In this document: one piece after another, positions 1 to 11,364 of the stretch
Layout of the letters: each line of letters opens with the position of its first letter
How positions within the stretch are numbered: position 1 is the first letter of the stretch
NCBI GenBank assembly: GCA_010093705.1
Contig: MU006098.1
Location: forward strand, 882,666 to 946,665
Length of the DNA: 64,000 nucleotides
Reading direction: 5' to 3'
Source of the DNA: Patellaria atrata CBS 101060
Taxonomy: Eukaryota > Ascomycota > Dothideomycetes > Patellariales > Patellariaceae
Made by a program: the position numbers and the translations under genes
Notes under the pieces: model-generated
Told to the model about the DNA's origin: nothing
The model's input: the letters and a program-made list of their open reading frames with translations, nothing else
Databases searched by the model: none

Positions 1-386
1 AAAGCCACCTGCAAGCCAGCCAAGTTCACTTCATAAATAGTGACCATGGCCCATGGGACGGGGTGACGTGAACCATCAAAACTCCAAACCCTCGGTTGAT
101 GCTTTATTGCAAGTGGATGTGTATGAGGTGAGATGAGCAGACAAACAATGTCAATAATAACTATAATACTGCCTCTTCGAATCGAAACCCGCTCAATGCA
201 CCTTATGCTTTTTCATCAACCGAAATTATTATGAACACCCCCTCTCGCCAATAAATGCCATAAGGTACCCAATAAAATGATTTGATATCTCAATTGTACC
301 TCTCCAGTGCCCGCTAAAAGTACACAATTCGTCAAAAGTAGGTTGAATAGAAAAACACGCAGTTGGGATTTAAGAACTGTGTCCTT
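1..386. other. Intergenic, downstream of the bZIP gene
   Basis: AT-rich DNA at the window edge and 3' of the bZIP stop codon. I see no open frame with family likeness, no tRNA and no clear repeat. The part next to base 386 probably holds the 3' UTR of the bZIP gene. Confidence 0.5.
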
Positions 387-1925
387 TTATCTATTTTCGT
401 ACGAAAACTGCGTCGGAAAATGCATGCTTGCCGATAACCCGAATGGATCTGCGTCTAGCATGGGATCGTAAGGGTCGAAAAGCTGATTTATAGCCCCGAA
501 CGGGCCGGTGCTCCCGTCTTGCGTTGGGGGGATAGCAGGCGATTGCTGCTGCTGCTGCTGCTGCTGTTGTTGTTGTTGTTGTTGTTGTTGTTGTCGGTGG
601 TGATAATGAGGTTGACCCGGTGGGGCCATCGGTGGATGCATGCCTTGCGAAGACATGTGCGGGGGGAACGCTTGCGGGAAGGGACCGGGCCCTGCGGAGG
701 ACGGTTCGGCGGATTCGGATTCGTCGAGCATGTCGACTTGCGCATCGTACTCCTGTTCTGTACTCACGGAATCAATCTAGGACCTAACAAAGCTCTATGC
801 CTAAGCAGGGGGAGGAGGGGGCGGGTCAGCTTGCCGAGTTGATCTATATGATTCTGGAAGGGTGACGGGTAGTAGGTCGAAGGACCACCGCTGATACTAC
901 TGGTCATGCCACTTCCTGCTCCACTAGCTACAGTCGAAGCGCTAGCACTCGAATTCGTGTGTTGGGTAAGAAGGGATGGGCGTTGAGGGGCTGCATGTAT
1001 CGGGTTATATCTAGGCTGCTGCGGACGCAACTGTTGATGGTGCTGAGTCAAAGGACCGGTGTTTGGCGATTGTAGCCCACCTTGAGGAACAAAGTTTGGA
1101 GACTTCGTTGCTGTAGTGGAAGGCGACGATAAGTGAGATGCAGGCGTAGGCTGTGAATGCGGAGATCGCGCTGGGAGTAAGATATCGGTTTGAACATTAG
1201 GCAAACCATGAATACCTTCTGGTTTAGGCTGCATGCCGCCAGATGATAGTCGTGCTTGATGTCGGTTCATCATGGCACGTTGAATAGGTTGCTGAGCCGG
1301 AGATGCCGTCACTGCTGGGGGCATACGAGTGGGTCCTAGATTGGGACTTCCAGTCTTTGCGCGAAGCTCAGCCTGGACATCAATTCCTGCGAAGAGTATC
1401 AGAAGAGAGGTCGACAAAGGGTATGGTCATTACAGATAATAAGACAATTGCTAACCCTTCTCAAGTAAGATTCTCTCCAACAGTGAATTCTTATATCTCA
1501 GCATCAAGCACTCATCAGCGGCACTACGATGGCTTGCCTGAAGGTTCTGCAAATTCTCCTCATGGCGTTTGATCGTACTCTCCAATTGCTTGATATACTC
1601 GGTTCGCCTCTCTCTGAAAGCTGCTTGAGCTTGCCTATTACGCTGTTTGCGCTCTTCAGAAGTAGCATATATCTGCGAACGTTTGGTCAGATTCTTGCGC
1701 GACATTATGGATCGAGCAAAAAGAAGGATGACGGGGTTTGATTGAGTCAAAAGAATTGCTCACAGGTTTACGTCCGCCCTTTCGCTTCTGGGTTTGCGGG
1801 TTTTCCTGTGGGAAAGATTCGGCATCAGGCTCAGGACTGGAGGCGATAGAGCTGGTCGAGCCATTACCAGTATCCTCCATCTTTCCCACGGAGGTCATTT
1901 CAACATTATTATTGTTATCTCCCAT
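387..1925 (-). CDS. bZIP transcription factor with polyglutamine tract
   Basis: Likely nuclear DNA-binding regulator. Four exons (1925-1764, 1672-1456, 1386-835, 757-387) give 433 residues. Exon 1 ends in KRKGGRKP and joins IYATSEERKQRNRQAQAAF, a basic region with N-x3-A-A-F-R, followed by leucine-zipper heptads (residues about 55-125). Exon 3 opens IDVQAELRAK and is rich in Ser, Pro and Gln. Exon 4 carries 17 Gln in a row. The frame stays open up to base 1979, but that codon is TTG; the first ATG in frame is at 1925. Intron 3 has a GC donor (bases 834-833) and an AG acceptor, the only joint that gives HIDQLEQEYDAQ. Which fungal bZIP subgroup it belongs to is not clear to me; the targets are unknown. 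Confidence 0.85.
543..593 (-). repeat. CAA/CAG trinucleotide tract coding 17 glutamines
   Basis: Read on the minus strand the tract is nine CAA, then seven CAG, then one CAA codon. It lies in the last exon of the bZIP gene. Length change by slippage is expected for such a tract; that is general knowledge, not something seen here. Confidence 0.95.
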
Positions 1926-4383
1926 TGCTGCAGGTACCCCTCTGTGCCCCTCTATCAGAGGACACAGAAAGTTCGCCAAGGTAGGACACGATAGTCGATA
2001 GACGCGCCCCGAGCCCCCGACTCAGCGGTTGAGCAATCAGATGGGAGGCAGCAAGCGCGGTTGAATGGATCAAACCGAAGTGCCGGGACAGCAGAAGGGG
2101 TTTCTGACAGTAAAGGTTTGTAGGGCCTGTTAGATAATCTTGATAATCGGCTTGATAAAGGTGCAGTTGGAAGTTTTGGAATTGCTGATGGAGTGAGGTA
2201 AGCTGTTGGCTAATGGAAACTTGAAAGTAGCAGAGGTAAACGCGGGTAGTAGGACGGAAAAGGATAATGTAAGAGCGGATTTGACCAAGGGATTAGGTAT
2301 AACGTTTGTTCATTTGGCATGTCAGAGATTTCTTAGTTTGCACTTTTTTCGGTACCGTGATACAGTCAGGTATGTTTGTACGGAGAACTGATGATATGTA
2401 TCGACAAAATTGACGGGACTTTTTTTCTTTCTCTTTTCTGCTGCTGCTCTGTGCTGGCAAACTAAAGGCTGGTCTTTGCTCCTTCTTCAATTCTTCCCAA
2501 GAAGAACGATGATGCACGCATGCTTCAAGCAGACTTTCCTTCTTCCAGCCTTGACACAGCGGGGGAGACGGGTAGGTCGAAGAAATGACTTGGTTTGCGA
2601 CGAATGACATTGGTGTGGAGCCAAGGGCTTTTCACAGTTCTTCCCTCATTGCCCTACCTGTACAGCACGTATGGCCAACGGTTCTCCGCTCCGTCATTCT
2701 TTTTCGCGCTCTGGCTTGCACCGATGGAAAGTTAGTGGAGGAGAAAGGCGACATACAGTTGGACAAGGGGGAGTAAGAGGATGGAGCGGAAGTAGGCAAA
2801 GACCGCAAAGTAACAACGCCAACGCCCCCAGACAGTCGCCGATGCTGCTCACTGGATAAAGTTGCTGGAAGAGGTTAGCATCTGTTCCTCTCACAAAATG
2901 CTTCTCCTCGGAAGCTCTTTTTACAAGTTACCAGTCTTCCAGGTCTCCCCAACACGCCTGTGAAGAATAGTGGGCGCCTGAAGGGCCTCGAAGCGGGCTC
3001 TCGAAGCGGGCTCTCGAAGCAGGCCCTCGAAGCGGGGGCCTGCGCTCGTGGGTGCTTTCGACCTTGCATGCCCTTGGTCTCGGTGCTTCTGAAATGCCTT
3101 GAACCTAAATCACCACACGATCACCTGGGAGAGACCTCTCAGATACAAAACACGATTAAAGACTCCCGTCAGATTATTGCGTATCATCGTCACCGAGAAT
3201 CACTACCTTAATGCGAACCCTTACGGATGATCGCCCTCTTAGATCCTACCTTATGCGCGGGTCGATGCAACATGTCCCGATGAAGTAAATGATGAACCTC
3301 AAGGAACGCTTCTCAGCCCTTGTAATGAGGTCGTGACAACGAAAAGAGCAATTTTCCAACGTCCAGATCGTCTGCCTTATCCAGGCGAACAGAGATGGAC
3401 AGTGCGAGCCCTAGAGATGGGATGCATGCCCAAAGCGATTGACGATTCTTCCATGTCATGGCTATGGAAGAACCTCCGACCTCGCTCAACTGTAAGTCAG
3501 GACGAGGATTCGCTCTCAAGGGTGCGTATGCCTTGCGACCGTCTTGCATATTGGGGTCTGGAGAGGACGGATCGTACAATACACTTGGTACTTTGTTCAC
3601 CTCACAGATAATAAGGTAGGGGAACAATTCTAGAGCGTTTCACTCAATCTTCGATTTGATTAAGGATCCCATCCATACAGAGTGTAGAAAAAAGATGTCG
3701 AAAATCGAAGAGAAATTTCTAATGTGAGCATTCATAATTAAATCTAACTTGGTGTTTCTATTCTTTCGTTTCTACGTGTCACCTCATTATTGTTTCTCGC
3801 ATTTTCTCGATATTCCCGTACCAGTTATTTCTTTTTTTAAAAGAAAGAATTAAGTGGTCCAAGGTATGGTTCCACCGCAGTTTTATGGCCATGGAAATCA
3901 CACTTGATCCCGTCCCTTCCATCTTCCCATGTCTTCACCATAACAGAGTTCGTACCATTGGGGTAGGAGCGAAGAACAATGGATACTCTACCGAAACCAA
4001 GCTATCCATCAGATGCAATCAACCTATTACGCCTTGAAACCTCACCTCATTGGACCCTAAAGATTCTCTAGCAACCGTGACGACTCCTGAGGAGAGCAGA
4101 AATGGTATGAGACATCAAATTAAACTGATATGGACTACATGCAATCAGTAGCGCAACCTTTTGCCATCAGTTTTCATCCAATCTAACGATTACATTCCAG
4201 TGGGAATCGCTTCCTCTCGTTTCCCAGAAGCAGTCAGAACCTCCCCATAATTATATAGCAGGGCGCGGAGGTAATATTACTGGAGACCCCTAAACCGGGC
4301 TTTTTTGTTAAAGGAACTTAGGATATCCACAGCCACCGCCTGGCAAAGGTCCCCCTCACGTAGACGACTCGGTATCCAAGGAT
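1926..4383. other. Long divergent intergenic region
   Basis: About 2.4 kb between the bZIP gene (-) and the arrestin-like gene (+), so it must hold both promoters. Several short frames occur but none looks like a protein family or has good codon use. A four-copy 13-bp tandem repeat lies at 2987-3037. Pyrimidine-rich stretches occur near 2415-2445 and 3830-3840. No transposon was recognised. Confidence 0.5.
2987..3037. repeat. 13-bp tandem repeat, four copies
   Basis: The word CTCGAAGC recurs at 2987, 3000, 3013 and 3026, exactly 13 bases apart, with small changes in the filling bases (GGGCT, GGGCT, AGGCC). It is GC-richer than its surroundings. Confidence 0.9.
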
Positions 4384-6777
4384 ATGGACCATCCTCCTCT
4401 TGAATTCCAACCGCATTCGACACTATCTCACGTCACGGGGCTATCACGAAGCGAAGACGCGCGTCCGACAGACTCCCACCCTCCAGCGTGGTCAACTGCA
4501 GCTGTTCCGCCATGGTCTACGGCAACACGGCCGTTATCAGACATTCGCGAGATGACAGAACCAAGTTTAATCGATACAGCGAATACTAAACCGATATCTG
4601 GTCACTCCCAAATTCAAAATGACCGGAATTCACGCCACAGATCAAATTCACGAACAAGATCTGTATCTAGGAAAAGTTCACTTCGCCGGCGACTTTCAGG
4701 AAAGACAACACGGGCTACATCTCCTGGGAATAAAGTTGATGGTGAGGCCAGAGGTCGACGGTCACCGGTCTTGTCTCCGGGAAGTCAGAGAAGCCGAGCG
4801 AGTGTGTACAATATACCAGTGGGAGCTATTCCAACACGTTCAGTATCACAAGATAGGCACAGTCCGCCACTTAGAAAACAAAATCTAGTCTTGAACCTGC
4901 CACCTCCCCGGGGATTTGGTTATAGCATACCGAACCGAGGTCAGTCAAATTCCCCAGTGCGGCACATAGCGGAGCGTCTCGATCCGATTGCGTCAAACGG
5001 TCTCCGCCGAGCTCCGTCTCGAACATTTATCCGAACTGTACAACCCAACGACATACTAGACTACCCCACCCATCGCCATCCCCGAGTATCAGCCGAGCTC
5101 CACCTCAGTGCAGGTCTCTTCGTCGGTGGAGGGAGTATGGAAGGCCATGTTCGGCTTGTGATTGATGACATTGATCGATTGCGGCATAAACGAGCTCTTG
5201 CACTAGCTAGAATTTCAGTTGACCTTCTTGGGATTGAAGAACTTTCAGAATCGAAGAGGTCGATATTTCTAAACTTAGCGACGGAGCTAGTGGATTCTGA
5301 AAATCCTCCTCCACATGGCATGGTTGAATCCCTTAAGCAGATATCACCAATCGATCCATTTTGGCTTATGACGCCGTCCAGTTGTGTCTTACCTTTTCTC
5401 CTAAGCTTACCATTGGACGTTGGGCCACCTCCATTCCAATCTAAACATGCAAAGATACGGTACTCACTTTCCGTAACTCTGCTTATTCGCGAAGCTGGGC
5501 GGCAGTATCTTGTAAGGACGTCTCAAGATGTGGCGGTGCTCTCAGTATATGATCCCGAGAAGGCTTTAATGTCATTACCAAGCCCTCTGACTGCTTCGGA
5601 TGAGTGGATCAAACAACGTGATTCCTCACAGGAGACTATCAGGCTTACAGCGGGACTACATCGACAAGTATGGGTCAGCGGTACCTGTATCTTCATTGAC
5701 ATCCATATTGCAAACCACAGTCGAAAGTCAGTCAAGAAACTCGAACTGCAGCTAGAGAGGGATATTCTCACGTACAAGCATGCCGCAGCTTCGACATTGC
5801 AGAAATCTGCGAGTCAAGCACGAATATTTGACAGTAATGAACGATCAATCATCACGAGACAAGTAACGAAATCAGGTACTAATGGATGGAGTGGAGTCTC
5901 ACCTCATTCGAACGATATTCGGACGTGCGACTTGGATCTTCCTCGCGGCCATGCGACGGTCAAATGCGGCAAATACTTTGAAGTTCGTTACTTCATCAAT
6001 ATCATTGCAAGTAGTTCGCGAACGAAACTGGTGACCGTCCAACTACCTATTGTGCTGATCCATATGAATTCACTTGATGTCGTCCCAAACTCTGTCGCTC
6101 AAGTAGCCGCAGCAATCGAAGAGAAGCGTGGCGGTGAGCGGCCGTTCAGATCGTACAGTCGACATTCTGGTACCGGTTCTCCACGGGTATCGAAGAAAAC
6201 ATCAAGATCGGTGCAAGGTCGTGCGTTCGCAGCGCCTCGCATACAATCGCTAGATCGTGCTCGTTCCGTAGCCGATGATTTGAGACAAATCGGGCAAATT
6301 ATACAGCATTCACCTCGAAGATACCAACAGATCAGGCACGTTCGCCATGATTCCGAGTACAAGTATCACACTCCACCGTCCAACCGAAAGGGCAGAGTCC
6401 TCGAGGATGAGGCTGCGTCGCTCATCAAAAGACAGTTGAGACACGTTAGGAGCAATGAGACTAATAAGACAAATAAAACAGGAGTCGCCAGCATGTTGAA
6501 CAGAAGAGGTACGGCGAGCGCGCTAGGGTTTAGAGAGGCGGAAGTTGAAGAGGATATGAAACTTGCTGGTCTGCGGTCTGTGAGCGGGAATGTCACGAAC
6601 TCCAGGTCCTACACTGAGCTGCGGAAACCAAGTTCGGGAGAGTTACGGAAACCAAGTTCAGGAGAGCAGCTTAAGAAAAGAGGTTTCGATAAGTGGAAGG
6701 ACCTTACATGGTGGGAGAAGGACAAAGGAGGAGGAGGAGGAGGAGGAGGAGGAGGAGGAGAAGGTAATTGGTTATGA
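4384..6777 (+). CDS. Arrestin-like (C-terminal-domain) protein
   Basis: Single-exon frame of 797 residues starting at the first ATG. Residues 1-230 are disordered and rich in Ser, Arg and Pro. Residues about 235-580 have the beta-sandwich pattern of a fungal arrestin-like protein: VSAELHLSAGLFVGGGSMEG, then HAKIRYSLSVTLLIREAG, ending RTKLVTVQLPIVLIH. Such proteins usually act as adaptors that bring ubiquitin ligases to membrane transporters for endocytosis; that role is by family only. No clear PPxY ligase-binding motif was seen. The tail is Ser/Arg-rich, holds a perfect tandem eight-residue repeat (LRKPSSGE twice) and ends in an 11-glycine run before EGNWL. The neighbour on the left is divergent. 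Confidence 0.8.
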   Translation: MDHPPLEFQPHSTLSHVTGLSRSEDARPTDSHPPAWSTAAVPPWSTATRPLSDIREMTEPSLIDTANTKPISGHSQIQNDRNSRHRSNSRTRSVSRKSSLRRRLSGKTTRATSPGNKVDGEARGRRSPVLSPGSQRSRASVYNIPVGAIPTRSVSQDRHSPPLRKQNLVLNLPPPRGFGYSIPNRGQSNSPVRHIAERLDPIASNGLRRAPSRTFIRTVQPNDILDYPTHRHPRVSAELHLSAGLFVGGGSMEGHVRLVIDDIDRLRHKRALALARISVDLLGIEELSESKRSIFLNLATELVDSENPPPHGMVESLKQISPIDPFWLMTPSSCVLPFLLSLPLDVGPPPFQSKHAKIRYSLSVTLLIREAGRQYLVRTSQDVAVLSVYDPEKALMSLPSPLTASDEWIKQRDSSQETIRLTAGLHRQVWVSGTCIFIDIHIANHSRKSVKKLELQLERDILTYKHAAASTLQKSASQARIFDSNERSIITRQVTKSGTNGWSGVSPHSNDIRTCDLDLPRGHATVKCGKYFEVRYFINIIASSSRTKLVTVQLPIVLIHMNSLDVVPNSVAQVAAAIEEKRGGERPFRSYSRHSGTGSPRVSKKTSRSVQGRAFAAPRIQSLDRARSVADDLRQIGQIIQHSPRRYQQIRHVRHDSEYKYHTPPSNRKGRVLEDEAASLIKRQLRHVRSNETNKTNKTGVASMLNRRGTASALGFREAEVEEDMKLAGLRSVSGNVTNSRSYTELRKPSSGELRKPSSGEQLKKRGFDKWKDLTWWEKDKGGGGGGGGGGGEGNWL
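6727..6759 (+). repeat. (GGA)11 microsatellite coding polyglycine
   Basis: Eleven uninterrupted GGA codons near the C-terminus of the arrestin-like protein. A length change would alter the number of glycines but keep the frame. Confidence 0.95.
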
Positions 6778-8609
6778 CGAACCGTAATGATTAGTGTAGG
6801 AGCTAAAGGTGGGTTCTCACTTGGATACTTGCTGTTTATTTTCTATTTTTATCATGGCATGTGACATATCTTTTGGCGTTGTTGAAGTTAGCGCTTCGAT
6901 TGGATGTCAAAGTTTGGCTTGTTATATACTCATCCATCCCATGAAAGGTTCTGCATAATCAATTATACAAATTCTTTCTCGAACCTCGAAATGTCTTATT
7001 ATTACATGCGCCACGAGTACTCTAATACCCGATTCGCAGAGGTTGTTGAAGTTTTACCCTGATCAAATCCAATTACGAAATATTTATAGTGGGAAGACTT
7101 ATACAAAGCGAGGCGAGAACTCATGATCAGAGAAGAGCATTGAACTACAAAGCTAATGTACCATACATACCAGGAGATATATACCGACTCAAAGCTCCCC
7201 GATTTCTTCGAGCGACCTGAATGACAGGATCTAAGTGCTACCGTACTTTCAGAGAGCAATGCGTAGGCAGAAGTGGTAGGTTAGCCGTTGATTCATTGGT
7301 CAACTTAGTAACATTTCTTTTGAGGCGGAAAGTTAGCTAAGACTAGTATCGAGTCTGATTAGAGTATCAGGTAAAGAGATTTGAAAGAAAGCTGATTAAG
7401 ACTAAGGACTGAAGATGGGAAGTTGGAATATAGCCTCTGTTATGTACAATCAGTCACAGCACGTACAGTGACACAAGAATGCTTGTGCTTCAACACACCC
7501 GTAGATTCCATATTCCTACTAAGGGCTTGTTGCCCTGGTCACATACTTTCTATGTTGGTCATTATCTGGATGGTACCAGCAACCATGATCTCCACTTGAG
7601 AATTTTTGACCTCCGCCGCACACGGAGCAGGGCGTTCTGTTTGACTTTGTATTTGAAGTCCTAGTTTTGTTTTTGAGCCCCAGTGCTTGAGCTTGAGCTT
7701 TTACAAACTGGTCTATGAAGGTAATCTCTTTCGTAAGCACCGTAAAGGGCTTGGGGTCAGTCGATGAGTAGGTATCCAAAATCAGGATATTTGTTGCTGG
7801 TGTGGCTTTTGCAGGACCGGACACAGGCGTCGCACGTAAATACCATTCAGAACCCAATTGGGTAAAGCATAGCCAGGGTCGACTACGCAGAGCTCTTCCC
7901 GAAGACTGGACAGTACCTTTCCAAAATTATCTGCACTGCCGTAGACTTATTGATTCAAGCCTTGTAGCTTTAAAATGATGCTGAAGATGACCCAGCATCA
8001 ATTTGTAGAGGGTCTACTGTCAATTTTGCTGGCCTCCATGGCCTCCAATAGACTTAGATCAGTGATCTAAAGCAGAAACTGTAATGGTTGTGGGAAGATA
8101 CGGTAGGTCAGAAAAAAGACTTTACGCGGGACGTCCACCAGGTAGAGCAAGGGCTCCTTAGGTCGGTATTATGTTCCTAGCTCTTTCTTCTAGACTTATA
8201 TTCAATCGAGTTCTTATAGGTAACGAGAAGGTTGAGGTATTGAATATGCTTTCGAAAGGAAATAGAAAATACAATAGGACAGGAACAACCCCCTGAAACT
8301 ACGTTTGCATAGTTTGTTACCATTTAGAACTAAGGAGTGACTGACGCACGTGGCTGGTGCGTTCCAGCATGTCCAGTTAGGTTCCAGCTCCCTAGTCACT
8401 TCGGTCGACCTCATCACCAAACAAAACATACGTACAGTATATACAGGCAGCATCTGCCACAGCACGCACCGCTACTTCGAGACCTCGAGATTACCGCACA
8501 TCCTAATTCAATATATAATATCGAGCAGAGAGCACTTGGTTAGAACGTAGGTCAACGAGGGCTTCCGTTCCCAACCTACTACATACGAACGATCATAAGA
8601 CTGTCAATC
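6778..8609. other. Intergenic region with little coding signal
   Basis: About 1.8 kb between the arrestin-like gene and vam7. The only coding-like part is a possible retroelement gag fossil at 7519-7857 (minus strand), listed separately. The rest shows short frames without family likeness. The last about 200 bases should contain the vam7 promoter. Confidence 0.45.
7519..7857 (-). mobile_element. Possible gag fossil of a Ty1/copia-type LTR element
   Basis: The minus strand encodes about 110 residues that end in a C-x2-C-G ... H-x2-C-W-x-H-P pattern, which recalls the zinc-knuckle-like tail of fungal copia-type gag proteins. No LTRs, protease, integrase or reverse transcriptase were found nearby, so if the call is right this is an old, broken, isolated piece. 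A chance match is possible. Confidence 0.3.
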
Positions 8610-9762
8610 ATGTCGCCTAACCTTAGTATATCTATTCCCACAACAACTACCAAGGCTCCCGCGGGATCCAAAGCGTATACTGCATATACAGTTCAACTCG
8701 TTACTCCTCTTCGCACGACTACACTACAGAAGCGGTACTCCGACTTTGTGAACCTAAACTCCGCTCTAGCATCAGAAACTGGGTCCTCACCGCCAACACA
8801 GTTACCGTCCAAAACATGGTCAATATTACCCTTCGCCAGTGGAGGTACAGTAGGCAACCCAGAGAAGGTTGAAGAGCGGAGAGAAGGACTAGAGAAGTAT
8901 CTTAGGGGCATCCTCACAGCTGGTGATAAAAAGTGGAGGAACTCTCTGGCATGGCGCCAGTTTCTCGGTGTAGATGATCCCTTATCTAGCGCAGCCGCAG
9001 GAGCAGCACGCGGTGCTTCTAAGGATATCTCGAGAGAATTGGATCCATCGAGTTGGCTCGATGCACATAGAGAGGTGAAAGCGGAACTACATACGGCGCG
9101 GCAGTTCTTGAACAAGCGTGAGCAGGCGACAAACCCGTCGGCTCAGCACGAAGCTAGCGCGGGGGCCAAAAAGTGTCTTGTGAAGTCTGCAACAATAATC
9201 CAAGGGATGGAACAGGCATTAAGGAAGTTTGAAAGTAAGGACTATTCTGGGGAGAAGCTTGGTGAAAGGGAAATCCGACGTCGGAAGGATTTAGTTGGCG
9301 CAGTACGGAAGGAGAGAGAAGGTCTGGATGGAATCCTTAATGCTATCGCCGTCAAGAGTGCGGTTGCTGCAGCAACGCAGCAGGTTCAAGAAAGGGAATC
9401 TGACAACACTGGCTTTTATGGAAATAGTTCGAAACGTGTGTTAGGTGGCCCTTCAGTTCCAGAAACGGAGCAGACAAGAGAACTGGACAATCAAGGTCTA
9501 TTGATGTTACAGAAAGATATCATGCAGGCACAAGATATGGATGTGGAACTATTGGGTAAGACGGTGCGAAGAATGAAGGAGTTAGGAATAGCGATCAATG
9601 AAGAATTAGCAATGCAGGCAGAGATGTTGGATCTCTTAGACGAGGATGTTGATAGGCAAGTTATTCTACTGCCTCACAATCCGATTCACATGCTAACTCG
9701 GATTTTATAGGGTTGCAACGAAGGTTGATATTGCTAAGAAGAGAATTGGAAAGATTAGATGA
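8610..9762 (+). CDS. vam7: Vacuolar Q-SNARE Vam7 (PX + SNARE)
   Basis: SNARE that works with the HOPS complex in vacuole and late-endosome fusion. Two exons (8610-9655, 9711-9762) give 365 residues. Residues 1-125 form a PX phosphoinositide-binding domain (YTAYTVQL; LQKRYSDFVNLNSAL; AWRQFLG). A helical linker follows, and the C-terminus is a Q-SNARE coiled coil (LQKDIMQAQDMDVELLG, LDLLDEDVDR, then VATKVDIAKKRIGKIR). There is no transmembrane segment, as known for Vam7. The intron has a GC donor (9656-9657) and AG acceptor; without splicing the frame ends inside the SNARE helix, whereas the spliced form restores the expected end. The start at 8610 fits the beginning of the PX domain. Confidence 0.92.
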
Positions 9763-10578
9763 TTTCTAACGACTAGCATCCCCATGATTTGGTTATTCTG
9801 AAGCGTCTTAAGCGATTATACCTAAATATACTGATATTTCTTTCCCTGCGACGAATTTACTCCGGTACTTTACGCTTACTATACTCTTTTCCGTGGAGAC
9901 TTGAACCTAGACCTCGATAGATATTCTGAAGCATTTATTGTGAAGGCAATATACAAGCCTTTCGTCCGTTGTACAGCTATAGAGTCTAGTCCAGTACGTA
10001 CAGCACAGTCGAAGACCATTTAGAAACAAACCGACGGTAACCCTACTAGTGTGACGGCATGGGAAGGGATGGAGATGATGCACAGTAGGGTCTATTCTTT
10101 CTCTTGACATAATATCTTCATTTATTTACAAACGGCGTGATAGAAGCGTGAATGCCAAGCTAAAATGAATGAAGTCTGTATGAGAAGCACTCAAATTTCC
10201 TGCTACAGTATCCAACAGCAGTACACCCTAGGTCCTATTTTGTATTTTTGCTTCATCCCAATTACATTCACCTAGTCTAGCTACAGAACGTGGGCCGTTG
10301 TACGCCTGATGCAAAATTCACCAGTGGCTGTTCAGAAATTAGTGCACGCGTCACATTTTACAATGTCAATTTTCTTGTATTCACTCAAAGTCACCAATTC
10401 CGCCATGTGCTTTGACACTGCGTGATTCCTCAACCTAAGACCTAACTCAATCTCAATCCACGTAGAGAACACGCTCCAACAACGTCGCCTCCGCATCACA
10501 ATCCAAAATTTCTTTGTACATCCTCCGTACCATTATCACGACATTGGTATTGCGTGACGCCATAATATCAGGTCCGCA
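9763..10578. other. Intergenic, no gene seen
   Basis: Terminator region of vam7 and promoter of the next plus-strand gene. The string CCAGTACGTACAGCACAG near 9991 belongs to the palindromic word family discussed in the findings. Nothing else could be supported. Confidence 0.5.
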
Positions 10579-11364
10579 ATGTATCTGACCCGCAACGAAT
10601 TCATTGCTCGTAACCTCGATCACGCAAGGAAAGCCGCCAAGGAGAGAGGCGTGTTGGAGCCCTACCGCTTGATCTTTCTCAAAGGAAACATCAATGATCT
10701 CGTAAAGCTAGAGGAATTGTTGGTATGTCCAGTGTCGCGATAACCAGCATCATCATTGTAACGATCAATGACTAATGAGAAAAATAGGAGCAAGGTCGGG
10801 AATGGCTCATTGCCCAAAGTTTTAGGGATACCCTCGATGATGCAGTCCCAGATTGGTTCTGGTGCGAAAAGGACAAGGTCTGGCTGCTGATCTGGAGGTT
10901 TCCGTATGCGAGTGTAGTTGTCGATATCGATGACAAGGGTAATATCACGGATGAGTGTACAAGTAAGATACCGAACCTCCTCTCATACCATCCTCCTCAC
11001 TCGAGCTTTCACTTCATTTCAGTTATTAATCATCATTGTTCTCACAGGTATCTTCTTCCCAGAGCCCAGGCTCATCTGGGACCCAAAATTCCAAAAGCCT
11101 ATTGACCGCCAAAAGTTCCGCTCAGAGATCCTCTTGCAGAGGAAGAAGATTGAACAGGAGAACGAGACACTCAAGAATTCTTACCTTGTCGCGCGTAATG
11201 GCAAGATCTATATACGCAGGCCACGAATGGCGCCAGAGAATCAAGCTGAGTCTCCAAAACTGGGCTCCAAGGCTTGTTCATGTGGCACTGAGGTTGACAA
11301 AGACTGGGTGATGCCCAATATGCTGGAAGAAGGATGGGAGAAGGAGTGGGATATGGTGGATTAA
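10579..11364 (+). CDS. Conserved hypothetical fungal protein
   Basis: Three exons (10579-10722, 10788-10962, 11048-11364) join in phase to give 211 residues. It starts MYLTRNEFIARNLDHARK and runs on through EPYRLIFLKGNINDLVKLEE, DWFWCEKDKVWLLIWRFPYA and IFFPEPRLIWDPKF. Three strand-like aromatic stretches alternate with charged helices, and a Glu/Lys-rich helix (LLQRKKIEQENETLKNSY) follows. The tail has a CSC motif. No signal peptide or membrane segment is visible. I recognise no domain. Consistent phases and splice signals at both introns argue that it is a real gene; function unknown. Confidence 0.7.

Noticed and set aside
519-842. Plus-strand frame with a long leucine run
   Set aside because: It is the complement of the CAA/CAG polyglutamine tract of the bZIP gene; the bZIP reading has the family motifs.
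7002-7259. Minus-strand frame with YKYFVIGFDQGKTS, faintly like the start of an Hsp70-type ATPase
   Set aside because: Only a dozen residues resemble the phosphate-loop region and a stop follows soon; too weak to call.
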